Counted from the stretch's first letter, positions 1 through 11,437 are shown. The stretch: 64,000 bases of DNA from Brasenia schreberi (GCA_036023115.1 JAYKKT010000049.1:372001-436000), one strand, 5' to 3'. Numbers and translations are program-made. The notes: generated from the sequence alone by a model not told the origin.

Positions 1-398
1 GCAGAGGCTTTGATATTGTACTAACAATCACAATAACAGGATCACATCCCCACCATATTCAATGCATGCTATTATGACAATATGAGAAACTGATGCGTAA
101 GACTCTAAGTTCTTGATCCATTCTGACTTGTGAAAGTAGACATCCTGTTTCCAAAATCATTCCAAGTTCGGGACTAAAATGTTAAGATTATTGATTATCC
201 AACCACTCAGGCAGATTAGTCATTCAACTTTACATTCTCTGTTCTCCTTGAAAGTACCAGAAGTGAGGGTCATCACAGTCATGCATGTTAATTAAGTAAA
301 CGTCCCTAAGCACCATCATGCATCTTTTTCTAAATACGTCCTGATTGCTTATCTGGCCATCTTGAGACTATGATCATCTTTTTTCCCCTTGAGAACAG
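1..398 (+). other. Intron 3' part (or upstream noncoding) of the MBD-protein gene
   Basis: A+T-rich sequence without a usable reading frame. It ends in a pyrimidine-rich tract and the dinucleotide AG at 397-398, directly before an exon whose frame is open from its first base. I read it as the end of an intron; the upstream exons lie outside the window. Confidence 0.6.
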
Positions 399-1202
399 TT
401 TACTCCCAAGAAAGCTGGAACACCAAAGAAGACTGAGATCGTCTTCATTGCACCGACAGGGGAGGAAATCAGGAACAAGAAGCAGTTGGATCAGTATCTC
501 AAGTCCCACCCTGGAAGTCCTGTCTCTGAGTTTGACTGGAGTACAGGTGAAACCCCTCGCAGATCTGCTAGGATAAGTGAAAAGGCAAAGGCAGATGGGC
601 CACCAGAAGAACAACCACCCAAGAAGAAGCGAAGTCAGAGATCATCAGGTTCTGAAACCCACAAAGAAGCTGTTGCAGAACCTGAATCTGCTCCTGTAGA
701 AGCCAAAAGTGGCAAGGATGAAACAATGCATGATGCGGTGGTGGCAGATAAAAAGGATGAAGTTGCGATTGCCACTGCAGAACCTGGAAAGGAGAAGGAA
801 ACGAAGTCAGAAGAAACAGAAAAACCAGCAACTAAGGAACTCAAAGAAGGGGGAGAACCAGTTGAACAGGAGCAGGGAGGAGGAAAGGCTGAAGTTGAAA
901 ATATTCCAGTTGAGGCGAACGCAAGCAACAGAGGGGAAGTGCAAAAGGAAACTGCTGCTCAAACAGATTCAGAGGAGGCGGAGGAGAATGGTGTCATGCA
1001 GTGTGAACCTGTCGAGCTGAACATCGAGGTTGAGACTAAAGAGGTACCAGAGCCAGTGACTCACAGAAACCTGAATGAGGAGTCATCTGATGGCACAAAC
1101 AAAGCGGTGGATAACAGCAGCCATGATGGTCAAGATGCTGATGGTAAGGTTCATCCCATTGCGCACGTTGATGCTCAGCAACCACCAGCAGTGAGCTGCT
1201 GA
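399..1202 (+). CDS. MBD10/11-like: Methyl-CpG-binding domain protein, MBD10/MBD11 class, terminal exon (partial)
   Basis: Last coding exon of a nuclear protein that binds methylated DNA or chromatin. It opens after an acceptor at 397-398 and runs about 267 codons to TGA at 1200-1202. The first ~65 residues are the C-terminal half of the MBD fold: [11 protein letters not shown], then [11 protein letters not shown], a [13 protein letters not shown] stretch, [12 protein letters not shown] and SARISEK, the arrangement of the Arabidopsis MBD10/MBD11 group. A basic PPKKKR run, a plausible nuclear signal, follows. The remaining ~190 residues are Glu/Lys/Ala-rich, low-complexity and probably disordered, as in that group. 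The first ATG in frame (486) lies inside the domain and is not the true start; earlier exons are outside the window. No frameshift or stop is seen, so the exon looks functional. A further 3' exon replacing the last few residues cannot be excluded. Confidence 0.88.
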   Translation, partial: FTPKKAGTPKKTEIVFIAPTGEEIRNKKQLDQYLKSHPGSPVSEFDWSTGETPRRSARISEKAKADGPPEEQPPKKKRSQRSSGSETHKEAVAEPESAPVEAKSGKDETMHDAVVADKKDEVAIATAEPGKEKETKSEETEKPATKELKEGGEPVEQEQGGGKAEVENIPVEANASNRGEVQKETAAQTDSEEAEENGVMQCEPVELNIEVETKEVPEPVTHRNLNEESSDGTNKAVDNSSHDGQDADGKVHPIAHVDAQQPPAVSC

Positions 1203-1985
1203 ATGCTGTTGTAGGTATTAAATCTTCTCTCTTTATGCACGGGATGAATGTTGTTTGTTCTTCCATTGTGGTTGTTGCTCCGCTAAACCTGATGCAGAGC
1301 ATCTCTTTGAATGGTTGAGATCCTTGTCTGTAGAAACTGAAACTTGTAACTTGTGTGATCTAAGACTATCATGTATCGTTATTACTGAAGCACTGAACTT
1401 TGTCGTTCTGGAATTTGATGGCTTTATGGGCGCTAGGCCTGTGGAAATGGACAGACTAATGCTACAAGTTTTCTCGATAAGTAACGGTACAAGTTAACAT
1501 CAGACGATAAGCGAAGACGCAGTGAATGAAATGGCGCACTTCACTCGAACCATAGTCAAGAGAGTGAGAGAGTCATCTAAATTAAGCTTCAAGTTGCAAT
1601 CTAACCTAAATTTGTGTTTATATTCTAGTTTCTACAATGGTAGCCCTCTGCGAAACACAGCACTATGCGTTGATAACTGAAGAGAACTGGAAGCATGCAA
1701 AAAGTGGTGGTGTTCGATACGCAGAATACCGGGTTGGTTCATAATTCTTTCTTTGCGTCGAGAGCTCGGATCTTCAATTGAATATTTAAAAGTCTAAAGC
1801 ATTTCCGTCTCTTATGAAACGGACGTCCCCTTGTGTCTACTGAAAAAGAGAATCCAACTTATGGTGGTACCCATTTTTACTCTAACCAGGTTTTATTATA
1901 TTTATAAAGTCGGAAAGGAGACTTTCGGGAAGACAACTAGGGCTGGCAAATTGGGTCGTGGGGTTGGGTTTGAGTTGTCCTCACT

Positions 1986-1988
<3 letters not shown>
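1203..1988 (+). other. 3' UTR and downstream flank of the MBD gene
   Basis: No supported gene follows the MBD stop codon. The first ~300 bases are T-rich and plausibly the 3' UTR. No confident poly(A) signal or repeat was found, and short open frames here have no recognisable domain. Confidence 0.4.

Positions 1989-2032
<44 letters not shown>
1989..2032. repeat. (AT)22 microsatellite
   Basis: Uninterrupted alternating AT for 44 bases. Reading frames crossing it on both strands give runs of Tyr-Ile and are artefacts. Confidence 0.97.
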
Positions 2033-2036
<4 letters not shown>

Positions 2037-2425
2037 CATGTTATGATGCATATTCAAATACATTTGTGTGTGCGATTGTAGAAGTGAGCGCACGCCGAAC
2101 GCCGAATCCTGTAAGATTCCAGAGTCAACTAGGGAGCTTGCTTCATCGGACTCTTAATCGCCAGGCACAAGTTTTCTTCAAGGAGGATTAGTTCTAAAAA
2201 CTCAAGAAGAGGATGATGTTGAAAAATGAGTCTCCTTTTGTTTCTTCTTCTTGTATCTTTCCCTTTGTTGGTAATCCGTTCGACTTGGGAGAAACGACTC
2301 CTTGATTTTCCTCTTAGGATCCTCGTATATTCTAAAACAGAAAAATGTTTTGTTAAACCCATTTTGTAAGCTGTTTTTGGTGGTTAAAATCGTAGCCTAT
2401 GAAAATAAGGGCCCACCTTTCCTAA

Positions 2426-2426
<1 letters not shown>

Positions 2427-2468
<42 letters not shown>
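2427..2468. repeat. Compound (CT)n-(TA)n microsatellite
   Basis: A CT dinucleotide run to about 2447 passes directly into a TA run. Flanking sequence to 2726 is A+T-rich and shows no gene. Confidence 0.95.
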
Positions 2469-2726
2469 AATAATATGTATATATATGTTACAGCGAGAAA
2501 ACATGGCCACACTTATCCATAGGAGGTTATGTCTCCCACTTGGTCACTTGAGCTGAATTATAATATATTAGATTCTTCTAACTATTCAATGACTTTTCTT
2601 ATTGTATTTTCAATTGTCAAACAATATAACCATCATGAGTTGTGTTTATTATGCAATTTTCCAGAATCAATGTGTTTGTCTTGTATACCAATTCAAGCAC
2701 ACTTTGAAGTTTTTTAAGTTTCTATT

Positions 2727-3120
2727 TTAAGTATGTTTTCTAACGCAACCAAGTACTTTAGATCTCAACTTCATGTGAATAACATGCTTGGAGAACAAGT
2801 TTTTCAATATGCCTTTAGTCAAGGGGTCCATCATCATATCATGATTACGTAGATAAGACATTGATATTTTATTATTTTGAACTATATCATGTATATAATA
2901 GTATTTAACTATTATATGCTTGCTTCTAGAGTTGTCAGCTCTACTTTTTATCAAACTTATGGTTGCACTATTATCATAATGTATAACAATTGACTCATTG
3001 GCTATATCCAACTTCAAAACACGTATGAAATCATTTATCTAATAATATTAGTTGCAGCCATATTGGAAGCAATAAACTCAAGTTCTTGTATATGCAAGGC
3101 TATATATTTCTGTTTCATGC
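2727..3120 (-). pseudogene. copia RNase H fragment (copia C)
   Basis: C-terminal RNase H of a copia polyprotein; it would degrade the RNA strand during reverse transcription. The stretch HYDNSATISLIK (usual form H-C-D-N-x-A), SRSKHIIVKYYYIHD and the end motif MMMDPLTKGI are diagnostic. The last ~96 codons are open (3017-2727). The upstream part, EFIASN-like, has a stop at the join. It closes the copia C relic. Confidence 0.82.
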
Positions 3121-3354
3121 ATGACCAAGAAACAAAACCGCCTCAAAATAAGAAAATATGACTCGAGATTGACTTGTCATCTTTGCTCTCAACAAAATCA
3201 ACACTTAAGTATCTAAATACTTTCAATTCATCTGCTTGATAACATAATTTTAAGTCTCTTGTCACTTTTAGATATCTCAAGATCTATTTTACTACAACTC
3301 GATTTTGTCATTGAAAATTACTTTGATATCTACTCACAAAACCAACAACAAAGC

Positions 3355-3490
3355 TACACCGAGAGCATTAGCTCAACGGCATAGCACTCTGGGATTGTTG
3401 CCTTTGTTGGGAAGTTTGACTCCCATAAGGTACATGTGCGTGTTAGGTTTCAACCTCTTGTAACAAAACAACAACAATAACAACAAAACT
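3355..3490 (+). mobile_element. tRNA-derived SINE
   Basis: The sequence TTAGCTCAACGG near 3369 matches a pol III A box. A B-box-like GAAGTTTGACTCCC follows about 40 bases later, near tRNA spacing, and a second degenerate B box (GGTTTCAACCTC) lies at about 3447. The element ends in a CAA-rich tail (about 3463-3488). It sits inside the copia C pol region. A similar head on the minus strand near 43.4 kb supports a family. Target-site duplication was not resolved. Confidence 0.6.
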
Positions 3491-5061
3491 AATATTAGGT
3501 CTTGTATACAATATAACATACATTAAGTTGCCAACAACTTAAGCATATGGGACCTTTAGTTTTTCTTATCCATCACTAAGATAATAAGCTTTACTCAACT
3601 TGACCCCATTAGCAACAAATGTATATTTAAGCTTGCAATCACCCATTCTGAACTTTTAAGCAAGTAATTAAGGTATAATAGTCTTGATGCTCAATCATGA
3701 ATAATCTTTATACTCAAGATATAAAATGTTTATACTTCTCCCACATCCTTCATTTCGAAATTTTGAATTCAACTATAAATTGGTTTGACAATCATAACAT
3801 TGTTGTTCTTAGTGATTATGGATAGAATGACAAAGTACCTTCCTCTATTTCATACATAAATATAGTGATCAAGTTCATTAGTCACAAATCTAAGTTCTAT
3901 AATAATATTTTTAAAAGTCAGATACCATTGATGATATTATTGTTTTAGGCTATATAGGGACTTTTCAACCTATAAACTTTATCTTTTTAGCCTCTATCAA
4001 TTCCTATTGCTTCATATGAATGGTTTCATTACAATCTTTGCATCTAACTAATGTAAATCTAAATCACATAATGTTGTAATAGCTAGAATTATCCTTATGA
4101 ATGCAAATTTTACAACAAGGGAATATAATCAACACAATTTATCTCCTCTTTTTGCAAGAAGCCTTTTGAAACCATCCTTGCTTTGAACTTACTATTATGC
4201 TATCAACTTTATATTTTTTCTTTAGTACTCATTTACAACGGATTGTTTCTTCCTTCAAGCAAATAAGCCAGTTCGCAAACTTGATTTTTCTCAATAGATT
4301 TGATTTTATCATCTATTGCTTTTATCCGGTCCGATGACTCAGAAAAGTTAATAGCTTTCTTATAAGATAGATTATTAATAATTTCATTGTCTCATTGAAT
4401 AACTTACCGCCTTAGATAAATAAACATGGTAATCATTTGAATAGGATGGAGGAGTCTGAAGTCTCTTGTGGCCACTTAGTGTGAGGGAAAATAACTTCAA
4501 TTGATATCTATGTGTTAAGAGGATGATTAATCTAGATCTGCTAGATAATTGACATCCTCATCTTCACTCTTAAAGATATCATTCTTAGAATCTTTTAAGA
4601 ATTCAACATCCCTACTTTGTATTGGACCGATAAAACCTATACCCCTTGAAACCTTTTGATTATCAAATAAAGATATAACTCAAATATCTATTATGTAACT
4701 TATCTCTAGATTAGTCTAAGACCTTTATATGTGCTATTGATCCCCACCCACATAGGTGGCTTAGGTTTGACTTTTTACCAAATTACAACCCACATTGTGT
4801 AGAAAATATAACCTTATAATGTTTAGCAAGATATACATGGTTATAGACATTGATTCTTTCCAAAAAGTCAAAATCACATACCTGACATGGATCTAGTCAT
4901 GTTCAAAAGAGTATACTATTCCGTTGAGGTGTCCTAGGCATGGTAATTAGCCTTAATATCCTAAAATATTTACAACATTTTCAAAAACTTTGAAGAGATG
5001 TATTAACACCTTGATAGAACCACATAATTTTAATATTGTAACCTAATTAGTTTTGTGCTTG
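3491..5061 (-). pseudogene. Decayed copia reverse transcriptase / integrase core (copia C)
   Basis: Low-complexity, stop-rich sequence whose minus-strand translation keeps scattered reverse-transcriptase words: an acidic DDKIKSIEKNQ region, CELAYLLEG, and FKARMVSKGFLQKE, the equivalent of the usual Y-K-A-R-L-V-A-K-G. These lie between about 4330 and 4140. The catalytic YVDD region is not recognisable. No other gene is seen here. Confidence 0.6.
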
Positions 5062-5400
5062 TTACTTGTATTCTTTAAATGTATCTAATGCTTCAACCTT
5101 ATGAGATAATAGGTATGCATATCTATATCTTGAACAATAATCTTTAAACACTCTTTCTCGATGAGACCTTACTCTAAAAAGTCTACAAATATTTATATTA
5201 TGAGTAATTTCGAATAAGCTTGTGGCACTAATAACTTTTTTGAGAAATAGTTTTCTCATCTTCCATTCAATATAAATCTCGGACTTGTTGAATGATGTTT
5301 CATGAAAAACAAGTAATAAGTTGAAGTTAGCAAGTTTCTTCAACTTATTGAGACCAATATGTCTTATCTTCTATCCTACCTATTCACATCAACAATAAAG
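5062..5400 (-). pseudogene. copia integrase fragment (copia C)
   Basis: The minus-strand frame encodes KLANFNLL (tail of the GAG-pre-integrase domain), a diverged middle, and then DYCSRYRYAYLLSHKVEALD, the start of the copia integrase catalytic core. The first catalytic Asp context (usually D-D-C-S-R) reads as KDYCSR. The frame is open for 93 codons but the neighbouring domains are out of frame. Confidence 0.7.
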
Positions 5401-5841
5401 ATACAATAAATATAAGTAGAAGAACTAGCTTTATTTTCTGAATAGCAAGCTTAAGCAAATCATGGTTAGAATAAGAAAATACCAGAAAAGACAATAAGAT
5501 TGTGTTTTCCTAGAGTATCTTTTATAGGATAAACCTAACCTTAAAACCCTTCTTATCTAAGACAGGGGCAAAAATGATAATAAGATCTTGTTTCCCTATA
5601 TTCTCTTTTCCACAATCAGTATATTAGTCAACAATATAGAAGTGCCTGAAACATTCATCCTAAAGTATCTAACTCCTAAAACATTAGTATAAGATTTATT
5701 TCCCATATAAACATGATGCTTCCTAGGTCAATATTCCTCCTTTAGGTCAAAAGCTTTATTCTTGCTCTTTGCAATATGATAAGTAGCTCAAGAATCTATC
5801 ACACCATCCAAAGATATCACGTTTCATATAGAGATTCAGGT

Positions 5842-5997
5842 AGATATGTTCAATTATGGGTAAACCGAAACCGACAGTTTGAACCACTAGTTCCAATTTT
5901 TCTAGAACCATGAATTATAACCGAATTGGGCAGGGGCCAGTTTCGATTATAGTTTCGGAACCGCTGATTTTAGTTCTAAACAACCCATATCTATATT
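5842..5997. mobile_element. Candidate hAT-like MITE in copia C
   Basis: A 150-base block between the gag and protease remnants has the style of plant hAT-derived MITE termini, with repeated AACCGAAACCG / GGAACCG words and an inner region resembling its own reverse complement. Outer ends read ATATG... and ...CATAT. No exact target-site duplication was found, so the boundaries are approximate. Confidence 0.35.
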
Positions 5998-6412
5998 CAA
6001 CCACAATGCAAATTACTTTTGATTGACCTCTTTTTGTTTTTTTTACTTTTGGAACTAGACTTGGTATCATATTGAGTTACTAGCAAATTTACATTTTTAT
6101 CCCTATTTAGATGCTCTTGCTCAATAACTAATTTTAATGGAAGCTCAATTATGGTGAGGTTCGAATTAAGCCTAAGTTATGTTGTAACCATGTTTCATGA
6201 GGGTGGTAGACTATTCAAAATAGTCAAGAATTGCATAGTGTTAAGAATGTTGGCTACATCTAAATCTCTTATCATAACTAACATCTTATCCACGTATTCA
6301 ACCACATTATTTCCTTCTTTTGTCCTATAAGAAGTGTACTTCTGAATGAGAAGTTGAACATGTAGTTCAATTGCAGCTTCATACTTAGCAAATACTGAAT
6401 TAAATATTTCTT

Positions 6413-7339
6413 TTGATATGTGTGAGGACTCATGAAGGAATGACAGACTTCTTTGAAGTTAATATTGGGTTACATCAAGGATCAACTTTAAGTCCATACT
6501 TATTTATAATGGTGATTGATGAGTTAACAAAACATATTCAAGATGAAGTACCTTGGTGTATGTTATTTGTAGATGACATTGTGTTAGTGGAGGAGTCTAA
6601 GGAAAAAGTTAATAGAAAATTGGAACTACGGAGAGAAACATTAGAAAGCAAAGGCCTCCGACTTAGTAGAACAAAGACAAAATATATGGAATATAAGTTT
6701 GATCATTTGGTTACTTCAGAGGACATAGAAATTAAAATTGGCACACATTGCATTCCCCAAAAGGAAAGTTTTAAATACCTAGGGTCAATTTTTAAGAGTA
6801 ATGGAAGAATTGATAGAGATGTGACGCATAAAATTAGTGCTGGTTGGTTAAAATGGAGAGGAGCATCAGGTATTCTTTGTGATAAGATGATACCATTAAA
6901 GTTAAAAGGTAAATATTATAGAGCAACAATTAGACCTACCATGTTTTATGGTTCTAAGTGTTGGGCAGTTAATCATTAACATGTACAAAAGATGTTTGTG
7001 ACATAAATGAAGATGTTGAGATAGATGAGTGGTCATACAAGAAAATATCCTATACATAATGAGGTTATTATAAACAAATTATGTGTGGCACCAATAGAGG
7101 ATAAAATGAGAGAATATCGTTTAAGATGGTTTGGACATATAGAAAGAAGAACAAAAGAAGAACCTGTAAGAAGGTTTGAAAAACTAAATTTGGAAAGTAT
7201 TAAAAGAGGTAGAGGACAACCACCAAAGTGTTGGAAAGAAACAATAAAGAATGATCTAGCTTATTGTGAGTTAACTACTAACATGGCACATGATAGGGCT
7301 CTGTGGAAACAAAGAATCCATGTAGCCGACCCCGTCTAG
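6413..7339 (+). pseudogene. RTE LINE reverse transcriptase C-terminal half
   Basis: One reading frame of about 309 codons interrupted only by nonsense codons at 6977, 7010 and 7022, with no frameshift. The altered codons fall where relatives typically have Gln, an acidic residue, and Trp, so simple point mutations explain them. It contains reverse-transcriptase motif C (FVDD), the thumb region and the conserved SGHTRK...LRWFGHIERR tail. It would copy LINE RNA at the nicked target, but truncation and stops make it inactive. Confidence 0.83.
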
Positions 7340-7376
7340 TATGGGGAAAAGGCTTAGTTATTGTTGTTGTTGTTGT
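6413..7376 (+). mobile_element. RTE-type LINE, 5'-truncated, inserted in copia gag
   Basis: The second half of a plant RTE-clade LINE. The reverse-transcriptase frame covers GLHQGSTLSPYLF, LFVDDIVLVEES (the catalytic F-A-D-D box, here FVDD), FKYLGSIFKSNG and MFYGSKCWAV. It then continues in the same frame as MSGHTRK, LRWFGHIERR and RGRGQPPK to a 3' end reading CCGACCCCGTCTAG and a (TTG)n tail. Three in-frame stops (6977-6979, 7010-7012, 7022-7024) separate two open stretches that are otherwise collinear with the family. The N-terminal endonuclease is absent, which is normal for 5' truncation. Confidence 0.85.
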
Positions 7377-7640
7377 TCTAATAAGGTCATCCTCTATATA
7401 GGTCAACATTATAGTCTTAGTTAAGGTATCATCCTTAATAAAGGTGACTTGCCTTTTCCTCTATTGTTGTACTAGTTGTAAGTCGTGTTCTTGTTTCTTT
7501 TAAGACAATGTCAACACCCTCTAAGGTTAAAGCTAAAGGGATTCTTCTTTTCTAAGTCTAGAAGTTTGATCCATTAACCATTTCAGTTTTGTCTAACTCA
7601 TAGAGTTGTCATTTTGGGTTTCGACAAATTTCACAAATAG

Positions 7641-8898
7641 AGCGTCTAGCAGTCTAAAGAAAAGAAAAACAAGAACAATACAACATATTCTATAAGCAAC
7701 AAATAAAGCATATATGTACAAAGTTATAAACTAAATGATACGAAGAACAAGAAGCCCGAGCAATTCCATAAAACTGGATAAGTTTATTGCAGTTATGGAA
7801 TTAAAAAAGCACTAGTATGCAATTTCTAAGAAAACGAGTCAGCAGCTTACAAATAATATGTTGTACTAGTACTTTATGTCTTTGATTTAGATCTTTATAG
7901 AGAGCTCGATTAACTCTTATACAACAAAAAGTAGAGCGGATGTTTGACTCTCTTTTTTGACCAATTTGTTACAAGATTTTCTAATATTTTTAAAATCCTT
8001 CATTTCAAGATCGCCCATGAAGAGCTCATTTTTATCTTTAAATGCTCACAGTAGGAGACTCGCTCACTTGACTTCCAACATGACATCATCATCATGAAAA
8101 AGGATGTGCATTAATTGGAGAATGATGCTTTTTGCTTATAGTCTTTGTTCAAGTGGGTGATCTACTTTTTTATAATGAGTTTAATAGATAATTTGGGCAC
8201 TGGGTCTAAGTCTCCAATAACTCGGAGATTCTAAAGAGTTCATGCATGATTTTGGCCGGTCAAAGGTTTGTTTGAATTGAGGTTGACTTACAAAAGAGGG
8301 CTTGAGGTAATGCTTAGACAAGTTTTACAAGGGGTCTAATTAAAACAAAACCAAGATAAAGGACTTGAAAACAAATATTCACAATGGTGTCTCAAGAGCT
8401 CTAGTTTCTTGATGGGTTGACTGGAGGGCTTCTTCCAAGTGCTGTGTTTGGGCAAGATGTATCACGTAAAAAAAGTCTGAGCTTTAACATGATACAGAAT
8501 GCCTCATAATTCATAAACGAGAGCTGATTATACCATATTTTTACCAAATATGACAGGTAAAATTGACATATAAATGTCAACCACAAAGCAGTGGTTTGCT
8601 ATTCTATTTTGGCATCTGATTGAGCAAATCAAGGGCCCTCACGGTAGCACATCACCAGACCTCTGCTTAAAAAATAATTAGCGATTATAATGGCCTTTAA
8701 TTGCTTCTCGAGAAACAACTACTCATTCAAGCCCTAAACTTTAATCAAACATGTTATGGGAGTGGAACCCATGGCGATATTTAGCTTTAACAGGGCAAGA
8801 GCTAAAGTTCAAAAACTGAAAACATTGTTGGTATATAGAGATAAACAGTTAACAAAGCTTTGGGCTTTTGGATGATTAGACAACAAAAAACAACTTTT
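7641..8898. other. Gene-free A+T-rich spacer
   Basis: No open frame longer than about 60 codons, no recognisable domain and no repeat boundary. Part of 7641-7800 may be the lost 5' LTR or leader of copia C. Confidence 0.4.
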
Positions 8899-9896
8899 TG
8901 TTGGGGTAGAAAGTCTTTCCGGCAATTTTGATAATACAACCAACACTTGATGTTGATGAAATCAGTTGTCGATCGAGTGTTGTGATCAATACCCAAGCAC
9001 CTTTTATTGCTATAAATATGTTGAAGGCTGCACTGTAGTACAACAACCGAACACCCTACTGTTCCTGGAGTCTTTTGAATTCAACCCAGTAGCCTACAAT
9101 GAACTGTCTTAGATACAAAGAATTGTTATGATGTCAGAATTCAACTGAGAGAAATGTCGTTCTAAGATAGTAAATGGCAGCAACACCAAGTCTTGCTAAT
9201 ATGAAATCGTGTTTCTGTATGAACTGCAAATGAAGACTTGACTTTATCTGCTCTTGTATACGCCTTCAATAAGATGAAACAACAACTATATTTTCTGGAA
9301 TCAGATCGCTCCAACTGCGATGACTCCATTTGATACAAAGGAAAATATTGCATATATCACCAAGATCGCTCATTGCAAATATGAAATAAAGAAGATGCAC
9401 AGTCGATGTTCTGGATGCAAGCGGTAAATAACGAGTTTCCTTGATGATACAACGAAACTTCCTTGGTTTATCTTGCACAACCACAACCAAGGCTTCAACG
9501 ATCGACTGTGAGCAAAAAGGACTAGTTTTTGCTTTCCTTTCTGCACACAAAAGGAAGAAAACAAGGTAACTTGTAGTAAGAGAATGATAGATGCGGGAAG
9601 CTGCCTTCATCGCTCTCACAACCGCTGAGGTGGTCTGCACTTTATTTTCAATGTCTCGCTGTTTTCAACTTGAAGGTGGTGACCCTTGGTCTCAAGCAAA
9701 GCCGTTGACAACATCTACACGCTGTCCTCTGTTAAAGTGAATAGTCGATCTTGAGGCTACTTATATATTTGTGTATCAACGTGGCTTTCCAACCCACCCA
9801 CTTGTTCACAGTGTCTTGTAAAGCTTATTGGGTCACGGTCCTTCTAGAGTATCTAGAATTCTTGGAAAATCACCAAACACCAAGGGATACCATCAT
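8899..9896. repeat. Interspersed repeat R1, copy 1
   Basis: This block is collinear with 20766-21981. It begins TGTTGGGGTAGAAAGTCTTT and ends in ACCAAGGGATACCATCAT, against TGTTGAGGTAGAAAGTC and ACCAAGGGACACCATCAT in the other copy. It is about 1 kb, and both copies contain the TTTTCTGGAATCAGAT and AGATACAAAGAATTGTT words. Copy 1 lacks two internal segments found in copy 2. No protein domain was recognised. The TG...CA-like ends suggest an LTR, but flanking 5-bp duplications do not match, so the class is open. Confidence 0.75.
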
Positions 9897-10319
9897 CTTT
9901 AAATATAGTGATCCATGATGTTGAGATTTTATATATAGGTCACGCATACTAATTCTTACAGGCTCAAAATTGGTCTACAGGATCAGTAAAACTCATGATC
10001 TACTAGGTAAAGGTGAAGTGATGAGATACCTTTAATGAATATATATGGTCTCTAGAATAATAAAGTTTTTAATTTTTTTTTATTTAGTGCATTTATTTGA
10101 ACATATATTTATATACATATGTATGTATGTATATATATATATATATATTATAAAATGGTAAGAAAATGTGAAGATTTTTTTTGAAATGGCCGATTCATGA
10201 AAGAGTGAATTTAAGACATAATATCAATAATGTGTGAGTTCAATTTCCACCATTGGTGTTCAGAGATATGGGCTTTAGTCCTATCCCGTTTAATGCTTTT
10301 TATATCAATTCCTTTGCTA
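9897..10319. other. A+T-rich spacer with a short (TA)n run
   Basis: An alternating TA/TG tract lies around 10110-10149. A B-box-like GAGTTCAATTTCC near 10230 is the only other feature; it lacks a convincing A box at proper spacing. No gene is seen. Confidence 0.4.
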
Positions 10320-10753
10320 GTCTTTTCGTCAAAGGATCTATAAAATTCAATCTGGGTTTGATAAAAATAATAAATATTACTTTGTTTTTATCAAGTCTTT
10401 AACATAACTATGTTTGATACCAACCTATCGAGATTTTCCATTATTTATTTGGCTATATAACTTTCCTAGTATAGTCTGGCTGTCATTGGCTTCATGGGCT
10501 TTGGCCATATGGGAATATCATGAGCTATAAACTGAAAGACCATGGTGGACTCGTCAATGCAAGCTTGGTTTCTTTGAGCCCCAAGATGCAACAGCCCCAC
10601 CAAAAGTCAAAGACCCAACCTATGTAAATGCATGGTAGTTTGAATAGCTAATCAAATTGGCATTTGAGTATCCTTCTAGAGTTGAAGGATTACCATCATA
10701 AATTAAAATATAATTAATTGTTTCTTTCAAGTACTTTAGTGCTCATGGAAGTG

Positions 10754-11236
10754 TCAGTGGCCTCTACCTCGATTGCTTGCATATCTACTTAACCTTCCAA
10801 TTCTATAAGCAATATCAAGGTGAATACATATTATCATATACATCAAGCATCTAATCATTTTAGCATACCTAGGTTGGCAAACTAGGCTTCCTTCATTTGA
10901 CAATAGCTTAATGCTAGAATAGAATGGAGTAGACAACAATAAAAAACAATTATATTTTTTCAATACTTTTTCTATATAATGAGCTTGTGAAAGATCTATC
11001 TCTAATATTTGTAACTTTTACCTCCAAAGTTATATCTACTATACCTAAGTCTTCATATGAAAGTTACTCGATAAGAATTTCTTAGCATTTATTGTTTCAG
11101 TTAAGTTAATGTCAAAAATAAGCATATCATACATATATAAAGAAATAATAACACCTTTTCCATTATGAGGTTTGAGATAAATGCATTTATTAGACTCATT
11201 TATTTTGTATCCATCGAGAAGCACAACTTTGATCAA
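10754..11236 (-). pseudogene. copia A reverse transcriptase C-terminus and RNase H start
   Basis: Two open stretches carry consecutive parts of the domain. 11236-11045 holds LDGYKINESNKCIYLK and the degraded catalytic box SLYMYDMLIF (usual YVDDM). 10963-10754 holds CQPRYAKMIRCLMY and DIAYRIGRLSRYASN, the conserved strand just before RNase H. The loss of one catalytic Asp in the YVDD box alone would abolish polymerase activity. Confidence 0.8.
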
Positions 11237-11437
11237 ACTTTGGGTGCTATTGCCTAGGGAACCTACTTCAAACTATATAATGATATGATTAGCTTATATG
11301 TTTCTAACTAGAAACAACAAACTCTTTAAGTTGTTCCATATTCTCTTCATCTAATTCAATATTTAAAATATAATTTTAATATCCATTTGGTGAATGACAA
11401 GTTTAAAAATAAAGATAAGTGTTATTAGTACTCTATC

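Larger units (their letters stand above)
2727..7640 (-). mobile_element. Degenerate Ty1/copia retrotransposon (copia C)
   Basis: On the minus strand, from high to low coordinates, copia domains appear in the order gag, protease, integrase, reverse transcriptase, RNase H. The gag pieces are at about 7640-7380 and 6410-6000 (AKYEAAIELHVQLL). The protease motif VIDS-ATYHIA lies near 5790. The integrase end (SRYRYAYLLSHK, EALDTFKEYK) is at 5343-5062. Reverse-transcriptase start remnants (CELAYLLEG, FKARMVSKGF) lie near 4300-4150, and RNase H is at 3120-2727. Every domain carries stops or frameshifts. An RTE LINE (about 6413-7376) splits gag, a SINE (3355-3490) sits in the reverse-transcriptase/RNase H interval, and a candidate MITE lies between gag and protease. 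No LTR could be defined at either end. Confidence 0.8.

Noticed and set aside
568..1020. Antisense and shifted frames overlapping the MBD exon
   Set aside because: Shadow frames of a Glu/Lys-rich coding exon; the exon's own frame carries a recognisable MBD.
1902..2191. Open frames on both strands around 2.0 kb
   Set aside because: They are created by the (AT)22 run (Tyr-Ile repeats) and have no domain outside it.
10180..10260. tRNA-like TGGCCGATTCATG...GAGTTCAATTTCC
   Set aside because: The B-box-like part is present, but the A box is poor and no cloverleaf could be drawn.
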